Shown here: in pieces, positions 54,205-63,576 of the stretch
Layout: each line of letters begins with the position of its first letter
Position numbering within the stretch: the stretch's first letter is position 1
Origin: Natronocalculus amylovorans
GTDB lineage: Archaea > Halobacteriota > Halobacteria > Halobacteriales > Haloferacaceae
Assembly: GCF_023638035.1 (NCBI RefSeq)
Contig: NZ_JAKRVX010000001.1
Location: forward strand, 682,001 to 746,000
Direction of reading: 5' to 3'
Length of the DNA: 64,000 bases
Translations under genes and position numbers: made by a program
Notes under the pieces: generated by a model
What the model saw: the letters and a program-made list of their open reading frames with translations, nothing else
The model's database searches: none
What the model was told of the DNA's origin: nothing

Positions 54205-56394
54205 TTACGGCTGTGGCGGGTCCCCGTCGTAGGTATCGTGATCAGTATAAAAATTCAACAATGCAAACTTGAGTTTCTCCGGTGCAATATCTGTGAGCTC
54301 TTTTCGTTCTTCGATCGGGAACGATCGACGAACGCTGTATTTCCCCATATCCGCCTTCGTGTAGCGTTTGTCAGCGACAATTCGAACACCGAAATCGTCT
54401 GGTGATCGAATCACCCGACCAAGCGCCTGTCGTGTCTTTCGGATGGTTGGAATCTCAACCGCGTACGCCCAGCCAGCGTCACGACCGCCCGGTTTACCAC
54501 CGTAAATCCGATCGTATGCATCTTGGACCGCATCCATCCGTTCGGAGAGGTGTGGATACGGAACACCGACCACAGCGATCGTCCGGGCATCATCACCATC
54601 AAAGCTCACACCTTCTGCAAGCGTCCCCCAAAGCGAAGTAAAAAGCGTTGCATTGTCGCTTTGGACCAACTGTTGTCGAAGGTCCTCTGTCTTTACGCCC
54701 GCTTCATCCAGAATGAGCGTGCCAAGCTCCGTCTCTGCAATCGAGTTTCCACCTAGTCGATCGTAGTATCGCTCTGCCTCTGCATATGATGGGAAAAACA
54801 ACAGCGTATTCCCGGGAGTGAATCGGATCGCATCGGATAACATATCAGCCAGCACCGCTTGCGTCTCCGGATTCGATCGCTCGCTTGCAAAGAGCGCCGG
54901 TGTTTTCACAGCGTATGTTCGACGATTTTCTTCGGGATACTCCAACCCGTATGCCAGTGTCACTGGCGACTCCAGTCCAAGCACGTCCTCAGTTACATCA
55001 AATGGGCGAAGCGTTGCGCTCATTAGGACACTTGCATACACCTCCTCGAAGAGTCCGCTTGTCACCTCTCGTGGAATACATGTGTACAGCTCTGCGCGGC
55101 CGTACACCTCTTCTGTGCCTGCATCCCGACGGACACCAACTACTGGATGTTGGCCAAGCTCTCCACCTTCGTCCATCCAGGTGCTAATAAATGCGGCTGC
55201 TTCCAACGTTTGACACTCCGCACGAGTCGTCGCCTTACCGTCTTTGTATGCTTGTTCGTACTCCTCATCAAGCACCTGCCCAAGTTGGTGTGCTAACTCA
55301 ATCTCGATTCCAATGCCTCGGCCTTCGTAGCGATCGAGAAACTCCAGTGTCAGATCGTCCCTTGCGTTCTCGTTTGCGATCGCAATATCTTGCCAGTTCT
55401 CCCCGACCTGCTCTTTTTCACCAAACCCAAACGAGCTATCATAGGTCTCAGTGAGCGCATCGTGAAACGCTTCGATCACGTTGCGTGCAGGCTCAGCACG
55501 TGAATCATCTAGCCCTTCGAGTTCATTGAGTGCCGACGCAAGCGTGTTCTCTGTAAGCGTTCGCGTCGCATGGTCGCGTGCGGCCCCTTCGATGTTATGC
55601 GCCTCGTCGAAGACCGTGATGACGTCTGCCGGATCACGATCGAGCCAGCGGAAAAACTGCTCTCTGATCATCGGATCAAGCAGATGGTGGTAGTTACAAA
55701 CCACAAGATCGACACCCTCCATCCCTTCTTTCAGCAACTCATAGCCACAGAACCCTTGATTACCTGCATGCTCGAAAATCTCATCAGGCGTTCGAACGTC
55801 ATCAAAAAGCCACGAAAAGAACTCGTCCGTATTCTCTGTGAGGTTGTTGTGATAATGCTCACAGATGTTTGTCTCCGAAATATTCGCAAGCTCTTCATCG
55901 AGTGATTCCAACTCCTCAACAACAGCACTCCGTGCGTCTGCCGCAGTTCGATCGCCGCCTTGGCTCTCCGAGAGCAGTTCCTGTTCCCGCGCTTTTAGCT
56001 GTGCTTTATCGGCTTGTTTTTCAACGTGTGCGCGTGTTGTATCCCGAAGCGTCTGACACTCCTGATAGCCAACATCGATATGACACATCGATGACTTTCC
56101 GCGAAAAACAACTGCTCGAATGGGTTCGGTTCGGGTGATCGATCGTGCATCCTGAATGAATTGTCGCATTTGCTGGTGCACATTTGTCGTGATCACGACC
56201 GTCTTGTCGTGCTCCCGTGCATACGATAGCGCTGGTACGAGCGCTGAAAGCGTCTTACCAGTTCCCGGAGCACCCTCTAAGAGTACGTCTTGCTCCCTAG
56301 CGAGTGCGTTCTGAATCCGATCGATCGCCTCCCGTTGATTCGGGTACGGCTCCTCGTACGGAAAGAACCGAAGGCTGTCGTCTGCGGTTGCCAC
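54205..56394 (-). CDS. Rad3/XPD-type ATP-dependent DNA helicase
   Basis: A 729-residue SF2 helicase: Walker A LLEGAPGTGKTLSA (about 38-51), motif II VFDEAHNIEGAARDH and motif VI RQALGRVIRSPDDFG. Four cysteines for an iron-sulfur cluster lie between motifs Ia and II (SMCHIDV, QECQTL, NICEHYH, GFCGYEL). These define the FeS-helicase group. A XPD- or DinG-like repair role is likely; the exact orthology is uncertain. It converges with ligA, only 3 bases apart. Confidence 0.9.
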   Translation of the reverse strand: MATADDSLRFFPYEEPYPNQREAIDRIQNALAREQDVLLEGAPGTGKTLSALVPALSYAREHDKTVVITTNVHQQMRQFIQDARSITRTEPIRAVVFRGKSSMCHIDVGYQECQTLRDTTRAHVEKQADKAQLKAREQELLSESQGGDRTAADARSAVVEELESLDEELANISETNICEHYHNNLTENTDEFFSWLFDDVRTPDEIFEHAGNQGFCGYELLKEGMEGVDLVVCNYHHLLDPMIREQFFRWLDRDPADVITVFDEAHNIEGAARDHATRTLTENTLASALNELEGLDDSRAEPARNVIEAFHDALTETYDSSFGFGEKEQVGENWQDIAIANENARDDLTLEFLDRYEGRGIGIEIELAHQLGQVLDEEYEQAYKDGKATTRAECQTLEAAAFISTWMDEGGELGQHPVVGVRRDAGTEEVYGRAELYTCIPREVTSGLFEEVYASVLMSATLRPFDVTEDVLGLESPVTLAYGLEYPEENRRTYAVKTPALFASERSNPETQAVLADMLSDAIRFTPGNTLLFFPSYAEAERYYDRLGGNSIAETELGTLILDEAGVKTEDLRQQLVQSDNATLFTSLWGTLAEGVSFDGDDARTIAVVGVPYPHLSERMDAVQDAYDRIYGGKPGGRDAGWAYAVEIPTIRKTRQALGRVIRSPDDFGVRIVADKRYTKADMGKYSVRRSFPIEERKELTDIAPEKLKFALLNFYTDHDTYDGDPPQP

Positions 56395-56604
56395 TACTGG
56401 GTTTTGGCCGCCATGTGGCTAAAAGTCTCGGGAACCACGGTGAAACTGATCGAAAAACGGGGTGGAAAGGCGTATATGGTGCGGTGGATGCTTCCACCCG
56501 CATTTCGGTAGCTTTGTTGCCTATATTTAAATCCGTTGGTGGTGTGTGGATCAGATGCATTTTTGAGGCAATATTTTCTGCTATTCTCGCGGATCTCTCT
56601 TTGT

Positions 56605-57072
56605 ATGTCAACTGAAACCGCAACTACAACAACGAGTACTGCAACTGAGCTGGGCGATTGGAAAGCAGGTGTCGCTGGCGGCCTCGCCGGTGGGCTCATC
56701 TTCGGTGTTATGATGGCCATGATGATGCCGATGATTATGGAGATGGCAATACCAGGCATGTACGGTCTTGAGGGCCCACTTGCTGGGTGGTTCCTCCATC
56801 TGTCTCACTCTGCGATTCTCGGTGTTGGCTTCGCTGCGATCGCAGGCCTTGCCCTTTCTCGTGATGCTTCACTCCTCAAAACGATCGGTCTTGGTGTCGT
56901 CTACGGGGCTGTCCTCTGGGCGATCCTCGCAACCTTCGTCATGCCAGCATGGGTTGGTGCAATAACGCCGATGGCACCACCAGTCCCCGATGTGAACCCG
57001 ATGAGTCTCGTTGGACACGTTGTCTACGGTGCAACCCTTGGTAGCGTCTACACCGCAATCGTCAGTAACTAA
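56605..57072 (+). CDS. Small four-helix membrane protein
   Basis: A 155-residue protein with four hydrophobic segments. The first is Met-rich (IFGVMMAMMMPMIMEMAI). The second contains His (AGWFLHLSHSAILGVGFAAI). Two more follow, with VGHVVYGATLGSVYTAIV at the end. His residues in the second and fourth helices could bind metal or haem, but I see no established motif. It may belong to the DUF6789 group; I am not sure. ATG 56605 follows a 210-base gap with AT-rich promoter-like sequence. Confidence 0.75.
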   Translation: MSTETATTTTSTATELGDWKAGVAGGLAGGLIFGVMMAMMMPMIMEMAIPGMYGLEGPLAGWFLHLSHSAILGVGFAAIAGLALSRDASLLKTIGLGVVYGAVLWAILATFVMPAWVGAITPMAPPVPDVNPMSLVGHVVYGATLGSVYTAIVSN

Positions 57073-57095
57073 CACGACGGTTCGCCCATTTTTTG

Positions 57096-58004
57096 TTACT
57101 GTCCAAGCAACTCAACCAGTAACGCGTTCTGTGCGTGAAGTCTATTCTCCGCTTGATCCCACACGATCGCGCGATCGCTCTCAACAACTGCATCCGTAAT
57201 CTCCTCCCCACGGTGGGCCGGCAGACAGTGCATCACTTTTGCATCCGTTCCAGCGAGTAGCTCCTCGTTGAGTTGGAAGCCATCGAACGCTGCCAACTTC
57301 TCTTCGCGTTGATTTTCCTGTCCCATGCTGACCCACACATCCGTGTAGACCACATCGACATCTTCGATCGCAGCTTTCGGATCTGTCGTTACGGTAAAAT
57401 CGCCACCAAGCTCTTTTGCACGCTCGATCACCGTCTCGTCCATTGTGTACGCCGGTGGCGTTGCGATCGAAAGATCGATCCCCGCAAGCGCACAGCCGAT
57501 CGCAAACGACTGGCCGACATTATTACCATCGCCAACCCATGCAACATTCACGTCGTCGTCGAAGTGTTCTCGGATCGTCAGTAGATCTGCAAGCGTCTGG
57601 CATGGGTGTGCATCATCAGTGAGTCCATTAATCACTGGCACATCGCTGTATTCGGCGATTGTCTCGATATCTTCGTGCGAAAACAGCCGCGCCATAATTC
57701 CGTCTACATAGCGTGAGGCAGCACGTGCAGTGTCTTTTAACGGCTCTCCATGACCAAGCTGGATATCCTCTGGGCCGAGGAAGATCGCATGCCCACCAAG
57801 CTTTGTCATCCCCGTTTCGAACGAGATTCGTGTTCGTGTGCTCGGCTTTTCAAACAACATTCCGAGCGTCTTCTGTGAGAGCTGTGTCTGGTCCGCCCCT
57901 GATTTGAGCGCTTCCGCCCGATCGAGCACCTGCTCTACCCCTGCTGCATCAAGATCATCTATATCGAGAAAATTGGTTATTCCAAGTCCTGATTCGTCGC
58001 TCAT
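57096..58004 (-). CDS. argF: Ornithine carbamoyltransferase
   Basis: A 302-residue OTCase with the carbamoyl phosphate motif EKPSTRTRISFETGM, HPCQTLADLLTI, the ornithine-side VAWVGDGNNVGQSFAIGCAL and HCLPAHRGEEI. It makes citrulline. It is the last gene of the arginine operon and overlaps argE by 4 bases (ATGA at 58001-58004). Confidence 0.95.
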   Translation of the reverse strand: MSDESGLGITNFLDIDDLDAAGVEQVLDRAEALKSGADQTQLSQKTLGMLFEKPSTRTRISFETGMTKLGGHAIFLGPEDIQLGHGEPLKDTARAASRYVDGIMARLFSHEDIETIAEYSDVPVINGLTDDAHPCQTLADLLTIREHFDDDVNVAWVGDGNNVGQSFAIGCALAGIDLSIATPPAYTMDETVIERAKELGGDFTVTTDPKAAIEDVDVVYTDVWVSMGQENQREEKLAAFDGFQLNEELLAGTDAKVMHCLPAHRGEEITDAVVESDRAIVWDQAENRLHAQNALLVELLGQ

Positions 58005-59083
58005 TGTCCGACCCCCATACGTTCACACACGGTTATCAATACATTCACTGCCTTATCAAAGTCTGCAAGTGGGAGGTGTTCATCCGGTGCGTGATCAAGA
58101 TCAGAGTTACCTGGCCCGTACGTCACCATTGGACAGTTCCACTCGGCTGCAAAGAGATTCATATCACTTGTTCCTGTCTTTCTGAGGAGACGTGGATCGC
58201 CCTCCTCACCACGAATCGCAACGCGGAACGCTCTCGCAAGCGGTGTTCGTGGATTCGTCATCACTGGCGGAATTGGCTCCTTCCAATTGACCGTTCCAGT
58301 CTCCAGCTGTGCATCCGCTAGCTCACGCACTTCGTCGATCGTTCGATTCGGCGGGACACGCAGTTGCACGTCCACGATCGCCTCCATTGAGAGCCCATCC
58401 GAGGATACACCACCATCAAAACCAACTGGCTTTGTCGTCACCTGTTCGAACACCGGCATCCACTCATCCGGGTCAAATGTCTCTTCGACGCGGTTCCACC
58501 ATGCGATCGCGTGTTGGATCGCATTCGGGTCTGGACGGGACGTGTGCCCGGACTCGCTTGTCGCTACATACGTTCCTGCGACATAGCCACGGTAGCCAAG
58601 CGTGATTCCATCCCAACCGGACGGCTCACCGTTGATCACCGCATCCGGCTCATTTCTCGTCTCGACAACGTAGCGTGCGCCACGAGAGCTTGTCTCCTCG
58701 CCAACGACACCAATGAATGACGCTCCGGTTTTCACCGCTGCGACGGCCATTGACGCAAGCGGCCCTGTCGCATCAACGCTGCCACGACCCCACAGCTCCG
58801 GACCGTCTGTACCCTCCTTGATTTCGACTGGAATATCTCCAGGGACCGTATCAATGTGGGATGTAAGCAGTACAGTATCATCACCCGGTGCATGGACGTT
58901 TCCAACGTCATCAATGAACGTTTCACGGCCATTCGCTTCGAAAAACGCTGCAAGCTGTGCTGCGGCTTCCGCTTCCTCGCCTGAGACGGATGGTATCGAA
59001 ACCAGGTCGTACAGCAACTGTCTCCCGTCCGTATTCAACGCAGGGTGATCGTCTGCGCCGATCGGTTCATACACTGCACTCAT
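58001..59083 (-). CDS. argE: LysW-carrier amino-acid hydrolase (ornithine release)
   Basis: A 360-residue M20 metallopeptidase-like enzyme: LLTSHIDTVPGDIPVEIKEG, GRGSVDATGPLASMAVAAV, GVVGEETSSRGARYVV and RKTGTSDMNLFAAEWNCPMV provide the two-metal site. In the LysW pathway (LysK/ArgE) it cleaves ornithine from the carrier's C-terminal Glu. It overlaps argD and argF by 4 bases each. Confidence 0.92.
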   Translation of the reverse strand: MSAVYEPIGADDHPALNTDGRQLLYDLVSIPSVSGEEAEAAAQLAAFFEANGRETFIDDVGNVHAPGDDTVLLTSHIDTVPGDIPVEIKEGTDGPELWGRGSVDATGPLASMAVAAVKTGASFIGVVGEETSSRGARYVVETRNEPDAVINGEPSGWDGITLGYRGYVAGTYVATSESGHTSRPDPNAIQHAIAWWNRVEETFDPDEWMPVFEQVTTKPVGFDGGVSSDGLSMEAIVDVQLRVPPNRTIDEVRELADAQLETGTVNWKEPIPPVMTNPRTPLARAFRVAIRGEEGDPRLLRKTGTSDMNLFAAEWNCPMVTYGPGNSDLDHAPDEHLPLADFDKAVNVLITVCERMGVGQ

Positions 59084-60216
59084 GAGAGCGCCTCCGTCAG
59101 TGCAGTACCAACCTCGTCTGCATGCTCCTCCTCAATAATAAGCGGCGGCAGGAACCGAACAACCGTTCGCCCTGCAGGCAACGCTAACACACCGCTGTTC
59201 AGTGCAAGGTCACGGAGCACGCGGTTTGCCCCGCGTTTCACCTCAACACCGATCATCAGCCCGTTTCCACGCACATCTCTAACTGGGAGGTCGTGTTCCT
59301 CAGCAGCGGCTTCGATCGATTCCATCAAATATGATCCAATATCGCCTGCGTGCGTTGGGATATCTTCGGACACGATCGTCTCAAGCGTTGCATTTGCGGC
59401 GGCACAGACAACCGGGTTGCCGGAGAACGTTGACCCATGATCTCCGTGATTCTCCGCAATCCAGTCTGCACAGAGCGTCGCACCGAGTGGGAGTCCATTC
59501 GCGATCCCTTTTGCGGTTGTCAGCATATCGGGGACAACGCCTGACTGTTCACAGGCCCACAGCGTTCCGGTTCGGCCGACTCCCGTCTGAATCTCATCAA
59601 AGACGAGCGCTGCGCCTACATCTTCAGTAATTTCGCGAGCGGATTCGAGATATGACACCGTCGCAGGGTGGATTCCGCCCTCTCCCTGTACCGGTTCGAG
59701 AAACACTGCTGCAGTCTCCTCATCAACAACCGATGCAAGTTCCTCGGCATCGCCGTAGCTGACGAACTCAATATCTCCTGCCAGTGGCTCATACGGTGCT
59801 TTGTACTTCTTTTTCCACGTCATCGCAAGCGCACCCATTGTTCGACCGTGGAACGCGCGTTTTGTGGCAACGATCTTGGAGTTTCCTGTTGCTGCGCGGG
59901 CGAACTTCATCGCGGCTTCGTTTGCCTCCGTTCCTGAGTTACAGAGCCAGACGTTCTCAAGATCGCCTGGTGACACGGCTGCAAGACGATCGTATAACTC
60001 TGTTCGAACCGTATTCGGGTACGACGCCTGCACATACGTGAGTGCTTCCGCTTGCGATTGAATCGCGTCGGTCACTGCGGGATGACTATGACCAAGCGGC
60101 GTGACAGCGTAGTTTGCACCGAAATCAAGATACTCATTGCCGTTGTCGTCGTATAGGTACGGTCCCTCGCCCGATTCGATCGTGATTGGTTTCTCCGAAA
60201 ATACAAAACCACTCAT
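59080..60216 (-). CDS. argD: LysW-carrier semialdehyde aminotransferase
   Basis: A 378-residue class III PLP aminotransferase: YLDFGANYAVTPLGHSHPAV, CNSGTEANEAAMKFARA, AFHGRTMGALAMTWK, LVFDEIQTGVGRTGTLWACE and the PLP lysine in MLTTAKGIANGLPLGATL. It converts the carrier-bound semialdehyde to the amine. It overlaps argB and argE by 4 bases. Confidence 0.94.
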   Translation of the reverse strand: MSGFVFSEKPITIESGEGPYLYDDNGNEYLDFGANYAVTPLGHSHPAVTDAIQSQAEALTYVQASYPNTVRTELYDRLAAVSPGDLENVWLCNSGTEANEAAMKFARAATGNSKIVATKRAFHGRTMGALAMTWKKKYKAPYEPLAGDIEFVSYGDAEELASVVDEETAAVFLEPVQGEGGIHPATVSYLESAREITEDVGAALVFDEIQTGVGRTGTLWACEQSGVVPDMLTTAKGIANGLPLGATLCADWIAENHGDHGSTFSGNPVVCAAANATLETIVSEDIPTHAGDIGSYLMESIEAAAEEHDLPVRDVRGNGLMIGVEVKRGANRVLRDLALNSGVLALPAGRTVVRFLPPLIIEEEHADEVGTALTEALS

Positions 60217-61205
60217 TGCTCCACCTCCGTCGTGATTGCAGTTGCGCTGATCGCCGTTCCTGCTCCGTTTAGTGCGGAGACGATCGGATTACGGACGTTC
60301 GCATCGGACACATGTACTGTCGTTGCACCGCCTTCGAGCGCCTCTTTTGCAGCCATTACCTTCTTTGTCATGAAGCCTTCTGCGGCCGCTTCGATCGCCG
60401 CTAGCTCCTCGCCTGTTTCTGCAGATTCAATCAGTGTGGATGGATCGTCCGGATCAGCATACACGCCTTCCACATCCGTGAGAATCACGAGCTCTGCGCC
60501 AAGTGCGCCTGCAACCGCTGCTGCAGAGCGATCGGCGTCAGCATTCACTGCAGTAACGCGTCCGTCTTTCTCCTCGCCGAGCATTGGCACGGAGACGATT
60601 GGCGTGTAGCCATCCGAAAGCAACGATTGCAGTAGGGTTGCGTTCACATCGGTAATCTTCCCGGAGTGATCACCGCGCTTGATTTTCTTTTTTCCATCCT
60701 CCAACACACGGACTGCTGACTTTCTACGACCCGTAAGCAATCCACCGTCGACGCCAGAGAGCCCAACAGCATCAACGCCTGCGTTTCTAAACAGCGTTGT
60801 GAGCTCTGTGTTGAGCTTTCCAGCCATGACCATTGAGAATACGTCCATCGTCTCCTCATCGGTAAATCGACCAGTCACTCCGCTTGGGGTTTCAACATAT
60901 GTCGGCTCCATACCCATCCGTTCTAACGTCTCATCGACCGCGGTTGAGCCACCGTGAACCACAACGACCTCACGGCCATTCGCGACGAGATGTGCAATAT
61001 CACCGACCGCACCCTCCGGATCGACGGCTTTTGCGCCACCGATCTTCACAACAACCGGCGGGCTCCGCACTTCGCCACCGTCGGTATAAAGTTGATTCGC
61101 CGTGGTGGCGGGCTGTGCTCCCGTCTCATCGTGCCACTCGTGGGCATCAATGAGGTCGTCGTGTGCAGCGAGGAGTTCCTCGCGCGTGTAAGAGGTATGT
61201 GTCAT
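60213..61205 (-). CDS. argB: LysW-carrier glutamate kinase
   Basis: A 330-residue amino-acid kinase: VVVKIGGAKAVDPEGAVGDI, VVVHGGSTAVDETLERMG and ILTDVEGVYADPDDPSTLIE. An N-terminal extension of about 50 residues (HDDLIDAHEWHDETGAQPAT) precedes the kinase core and is longer than in typical LysZ; an internal start is possible. It phosphorylates the carrier-bound substrate. It follows argC by 37 bases. Confidence 0.92.
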   Translation of the reverse strand: MTHTSYTREELLAAHDDLIDAHEWHDETGAQPATTANQLYTDGGEVRSPPVVVKIGGAKAVDPEGAVGDIAHLVANGREVVVVHGGSTAVDETLERMGMEPTYVETPSGVTGRFTDEETMDVFSMVMAGKLNTELTTLFRNAGVDAVGLSGVDGGLLTGRRKSAVRVLEDGKKKIKRGDHSGKITDVNATLLQSLLSDGYTPIVSVPMLGEEKDGRVTAVNADADRSAAAVAGALGAELVILTDVEGVYADPDDPSTLIESAETGEELAAIEAAAEGFMTKKVMAAKEALEGGATTVHVSDANVRNPIVSALNGAGTAISATAITTEVEQ

Positions 61206-61242
61206 ATGTGCTCAGTCAATTCGTATAAAAATCTCTCGTCAG

Positions 61243-62292
61243 CTACGGTGCTCCAACCGGATGTAGACCCATAAATTCGAGCCCTGCTGTCTCTTCAAGC
61301 CCGAGCGCGATATTTGCGCCGTGGATCGCTTGCCCGGCTGATCCCTTCATCATGTTGTCGATCGCCGAAAAGACAACAATCCGCTTGTTCGATGGGTCCA
61401 GCTCAAATCCGACCTCACCGTAGTTCGTTGCTGCAACTGCTTTCGGCTCTGGGTAGCGGTAGACGCCACCTCCGCCTGCAACCAGCCGCATGAACGGCTC
61501 ATCTTCGTAGCTACCGCGGTATGCGCTCCAGAGATCGCCCTTCGAGACCGGTGCGCCCGGGAAGACATGACAGGTTGCCGATGCTCCACGAATCATATCC
61601 ACCGCGTGAACGGTGAACGAAACCGAGACGCCGAGGAACTGTTCGATCTCGGCCTCATGGCGGTGGCTGATCGGTGCGTATGGCCGAACGATTCCCGATC
61701 GTTCCGGATGGCTTGACGCTTCGCCACCGCCTGCACCACCCTCTGAGGAGCCTACTTTCACGTCAACAACAATCTGCTCTGATCCGTCGAGAATCTCCGC
61801 ATCGAACAGCGGTTTCAGGCCAAGAATGGTTGCCGTTGCATTGCAGCCACCACCTGCGATTAGTTCTGCACCAGGGAGCTCTTCACGAGTAAGCTCCGGC
61901 AGTGCGTAGACGCTTTTATCTAAATACTCGCTCGCAGTGTGTCCATCATACCACTCATCATACTGTTCAACCGTGTTCAAACGGAAATCGGCAGAGAGAT
62001 CAACAACGGTATCTGCGTGCTCAAAAAAGGTGTCAATCTGTCCCATTGAGACGCCGTGTGGCGTTGCTGCAAACAAGACATCTACCGATTCAAGATCTGC
62101 AGGGTCTGAAAATCGCAGATCGACGCCGCGGAGATTCGGATGCACCGATCCAACGGTTTTACGATCGTACGATCGACTGGTTGCTTGTGCAATCTCAAAG
62201 TTCGGGTGACCTGCAAGCAGACGCAGTAGCTCGCCACCAGTAAATCCCGAGCCACCAATAACGGCAGCACTGAGCGTTTCACCCTCGCTCAT
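61243..62292 (-). CDS. argC: LysW-carrier acyl-phosphate reductase
   Basis: A 349-residue NADPH-dependent reductase: AAVIGGSGFTGGELLRLLAG (nucleotide binding) and the catalytic Cys in LIAGGGCNATATILGLKPLF, then HRHEAEIEQFL. ATG 62292 overlaps the argX stop as ATGA (62289-62292), which decides the start against a 19-residue longer frame. Confidence 0.94.
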   Translation of the reverse strand: MSEGETLSAAVIGGSGFTGGELLRLLAGHPNFEIAQATSRSYDRKTVGSVHPNLRGVDLRFSDPADLESVDVLFAATPHGVSMGQIDTFFEHADTVVDLSADFRLNTVEQYDEWYDGHTASEYLDKSVYALPELTREELPGAELIAGGGCNATATILGLKPLFDAEILDGSEQIVVDVKVGSSEGGAGGGEASSHPERSGIVRPYAPISHRHEAEIEQFLGVSVSFTVHAVDMIRGASATCHVFPGAPVSKGDLWSAYRGSYEDEPFMRLVAGGGGVYRYPEPKAVAATNYGEVGFELDPSNKRIVVFSAIDNMMKGSAGQAIHGANIALGLEETAGLEFMGLHPVGAP

Positions 62293-63182
62293 ATCGCTGG
62301 CGCCTCCGCCTTTTCGTCGCTCGTTTCGGCCGCTTTTGCTTCCATCCAATCGACAACCTTTGCTGGGACATCGACTGGTGTCGCCTCGTTGAGTGCTTTG
62401 AACTCAACTGTGTGATTCACTTCGTGGACAGTGTATTCGCCGCTTCCTGCACCACCGACTTCCATCAGATCGACGCCAAGTAGCCCGCCGCCGACTGCGT
62501 CGCTTGCTTTCTTCACAAGCTCAAGCGCAGTCTCATCCAACTCGAATGCGGCTGTCTTCCCACCTTTTGCCGCATTTGTGAGCCAGTGATCCGATGAGCG
62601 CGTCATCGCAGCGATCGGCTCACCATCCGTTGCCAGCACGCGAATATCGCGACCTGGTTTTGCAACGAACTCTTGGACATAGAACACTTTGTGCTCGTAG
62701 TGCCCAAGCGTTGCTTTGTGCTCTAAGATAGCCTCTGCGGCGTTACGCGAGTCGATCTTTGCCATTAGGCGTCCCCACGAGCCAACGACTGGCTTCAGGA
62801 CACATGGATAGCCGAACGATTCGATCGCCTCGAGCGCCGCATCAGTCGTGAATGCGACTTTCGTCACTGGTGTTGGGACGCCTGCATTCGCGAGCGCGAG
62901 ACTGTTTTTTGCTTTGTCAGCACAAATATCAGCCGTCTTTGGGCTGTTGATCACGGTTGCGCCGTAGCTTTCGAGGAACTCGGTCGCATACAGCGATCGG
63001 CTCGTTGCCAGACAGCGGTCGACCACAAGATCGAGATTCGAAATATCCGCTGTCGTCCCGTCTAAGCTAAACTGCTGTTTACGGACGTCGATTTTTTCGA
63101 CATCGTGACCGCGATTGCGAAGCTCAGAGAGGAGGAGTTTCTCATCGCGGCGGATTCGAGAGTAGAGTATTCCGACGTGCAC
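62289..63182 (-). CDS. argX: LysW-glutamate ligase (ATP-grasp)
   Basis: A 297-residue RimK-type ATP-grasp ligase: HVGILYSRIRRDEKLLLSEL, VINSPKTADICADKAKNSLA, CVLKPVVGSWGRLMAKIDS, FYVQEFVAKPGRDIRVLA and EVNHTVEFKAL. It couples an amino acid to the C-terminal Glu of LysW. Haloarchaea make lysine by the diaminopimelate route, so an arginine role (ArgX) is preferred, supported by argF and argH in the same operon. The start is GTG 63180-63182, 2 bases after the lysW stop. Confidence 0.92.
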   Translation of the reverse strand: MHVGILYSRIRRDEKLLLSELRNRGHDVEKIDVRKQQFSLDGTTADISNLDLVVDRCLATSRSLYATEFLESYGATVINSPKTADICADKAKNSLALANAGVPTPVTKVAFTTDAALEAIESFGYPCVLKPVVGSWGRLMAKIDSRNAAEAILEHKATLGHYEHKVFYVQEFVAKPGRDIRVLATDGEPIAAMTRSSDHWLTNAAKGGKTAAFELDETALELVKKASDAVGGGLLGVDLMEVGGAGSGEYTVHEVNHTVEFKALNEATPVDVPAKVVDWMEAKAAETSDEKAEAPAI

Positions 63183-63184
63183 TG

Positions 63185-63355
63185 TTACTCACCCCAGTCC
63201 TCTTCGAGCTCAGGGGCTCGGTCGAGGACTGGCGGCTCGGTGTCAATAACTTCGAGCTCTGCGCCACAGGTTCCACAGTCAATAATCTCTCCAGCTTCCA
63301 AATCGTCGTGTAGGGACAGCTCAGCCCCGCACTCGACGCATTCTGCTTCTGTCAT
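63185..63355 (-). CDS. lysW: Amino-group carrier protein LysW
   Basis: A 56-residue carrier with a zinc ribbon of two Cys pairs (AECVECGAEL and IDCGTCGAEL), an acidic body and the C-terminal EDWGE whose final Glu accepts the substrate. It is encoded on the minus strand from ATG 63353-63355 to TAA 63185-63187. It protects the alpha-amino group during arginine (ornithine) synthesis and docks with the basic faces of the pathway enzymes. It is the first gene after a promoter region. Confidence 0.95.
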   Translation of the reverse strand: MTEAECVECGAELSLHDDLEAGEIIDCGTCGAELEVIDTEPPVLDRAPELEEDWGE

Positions 63356-63379
63356 AGTGTACCTACCTCTACTGGGTAT

Positions 63380-63391
63380 GAATACATAAAG
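63380..63391 (-). promoter_or_regulatory. TATA box for lysW-argXCBDEF
   Basis: On the minus strand CCTTTATGTATT lies about 25-36 bases upstream of the lysW ATG, the spacing of a haloarchaeal leaderless promoter. It suggests that the lysW-argF block can be transcribed separately from argH. Confidence 0.5.
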
Positions 63392-63501
63392 GCTTCGAAC
63401 TTGTCAGAAATTAAACAAAAGATAGAGGCTCAGCTAACGGAGATATCAGGCGTTTCAGCAATTCGTAGAAATTCTCGGTTAAATTTCATGTTTAGATATC
63501 T

Positions 63502-63538
63502 GTCCCCAAGGGGGACCGCGGGGGTTGTCGTACGACCC
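63502..63538. terminator. Two hairpins between argH and lysW
   Basis: GTCCCC-AAG-GGGGAC (63502-63516) and GGGTTGTCG/TACGACCC (63522-63538) form two short GC-rich stems in an otherwise AT-rich gap. They lie about 40-75 bases after the argH stop on the gene strand. They may terminate or attenuate transcription; no clear T-run follows. Confidence 0.4.
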
Positions 63539-63576
63539 GCCGGGGTCGCATTCGTGGCACTCGTCGCGGTTGGCAT

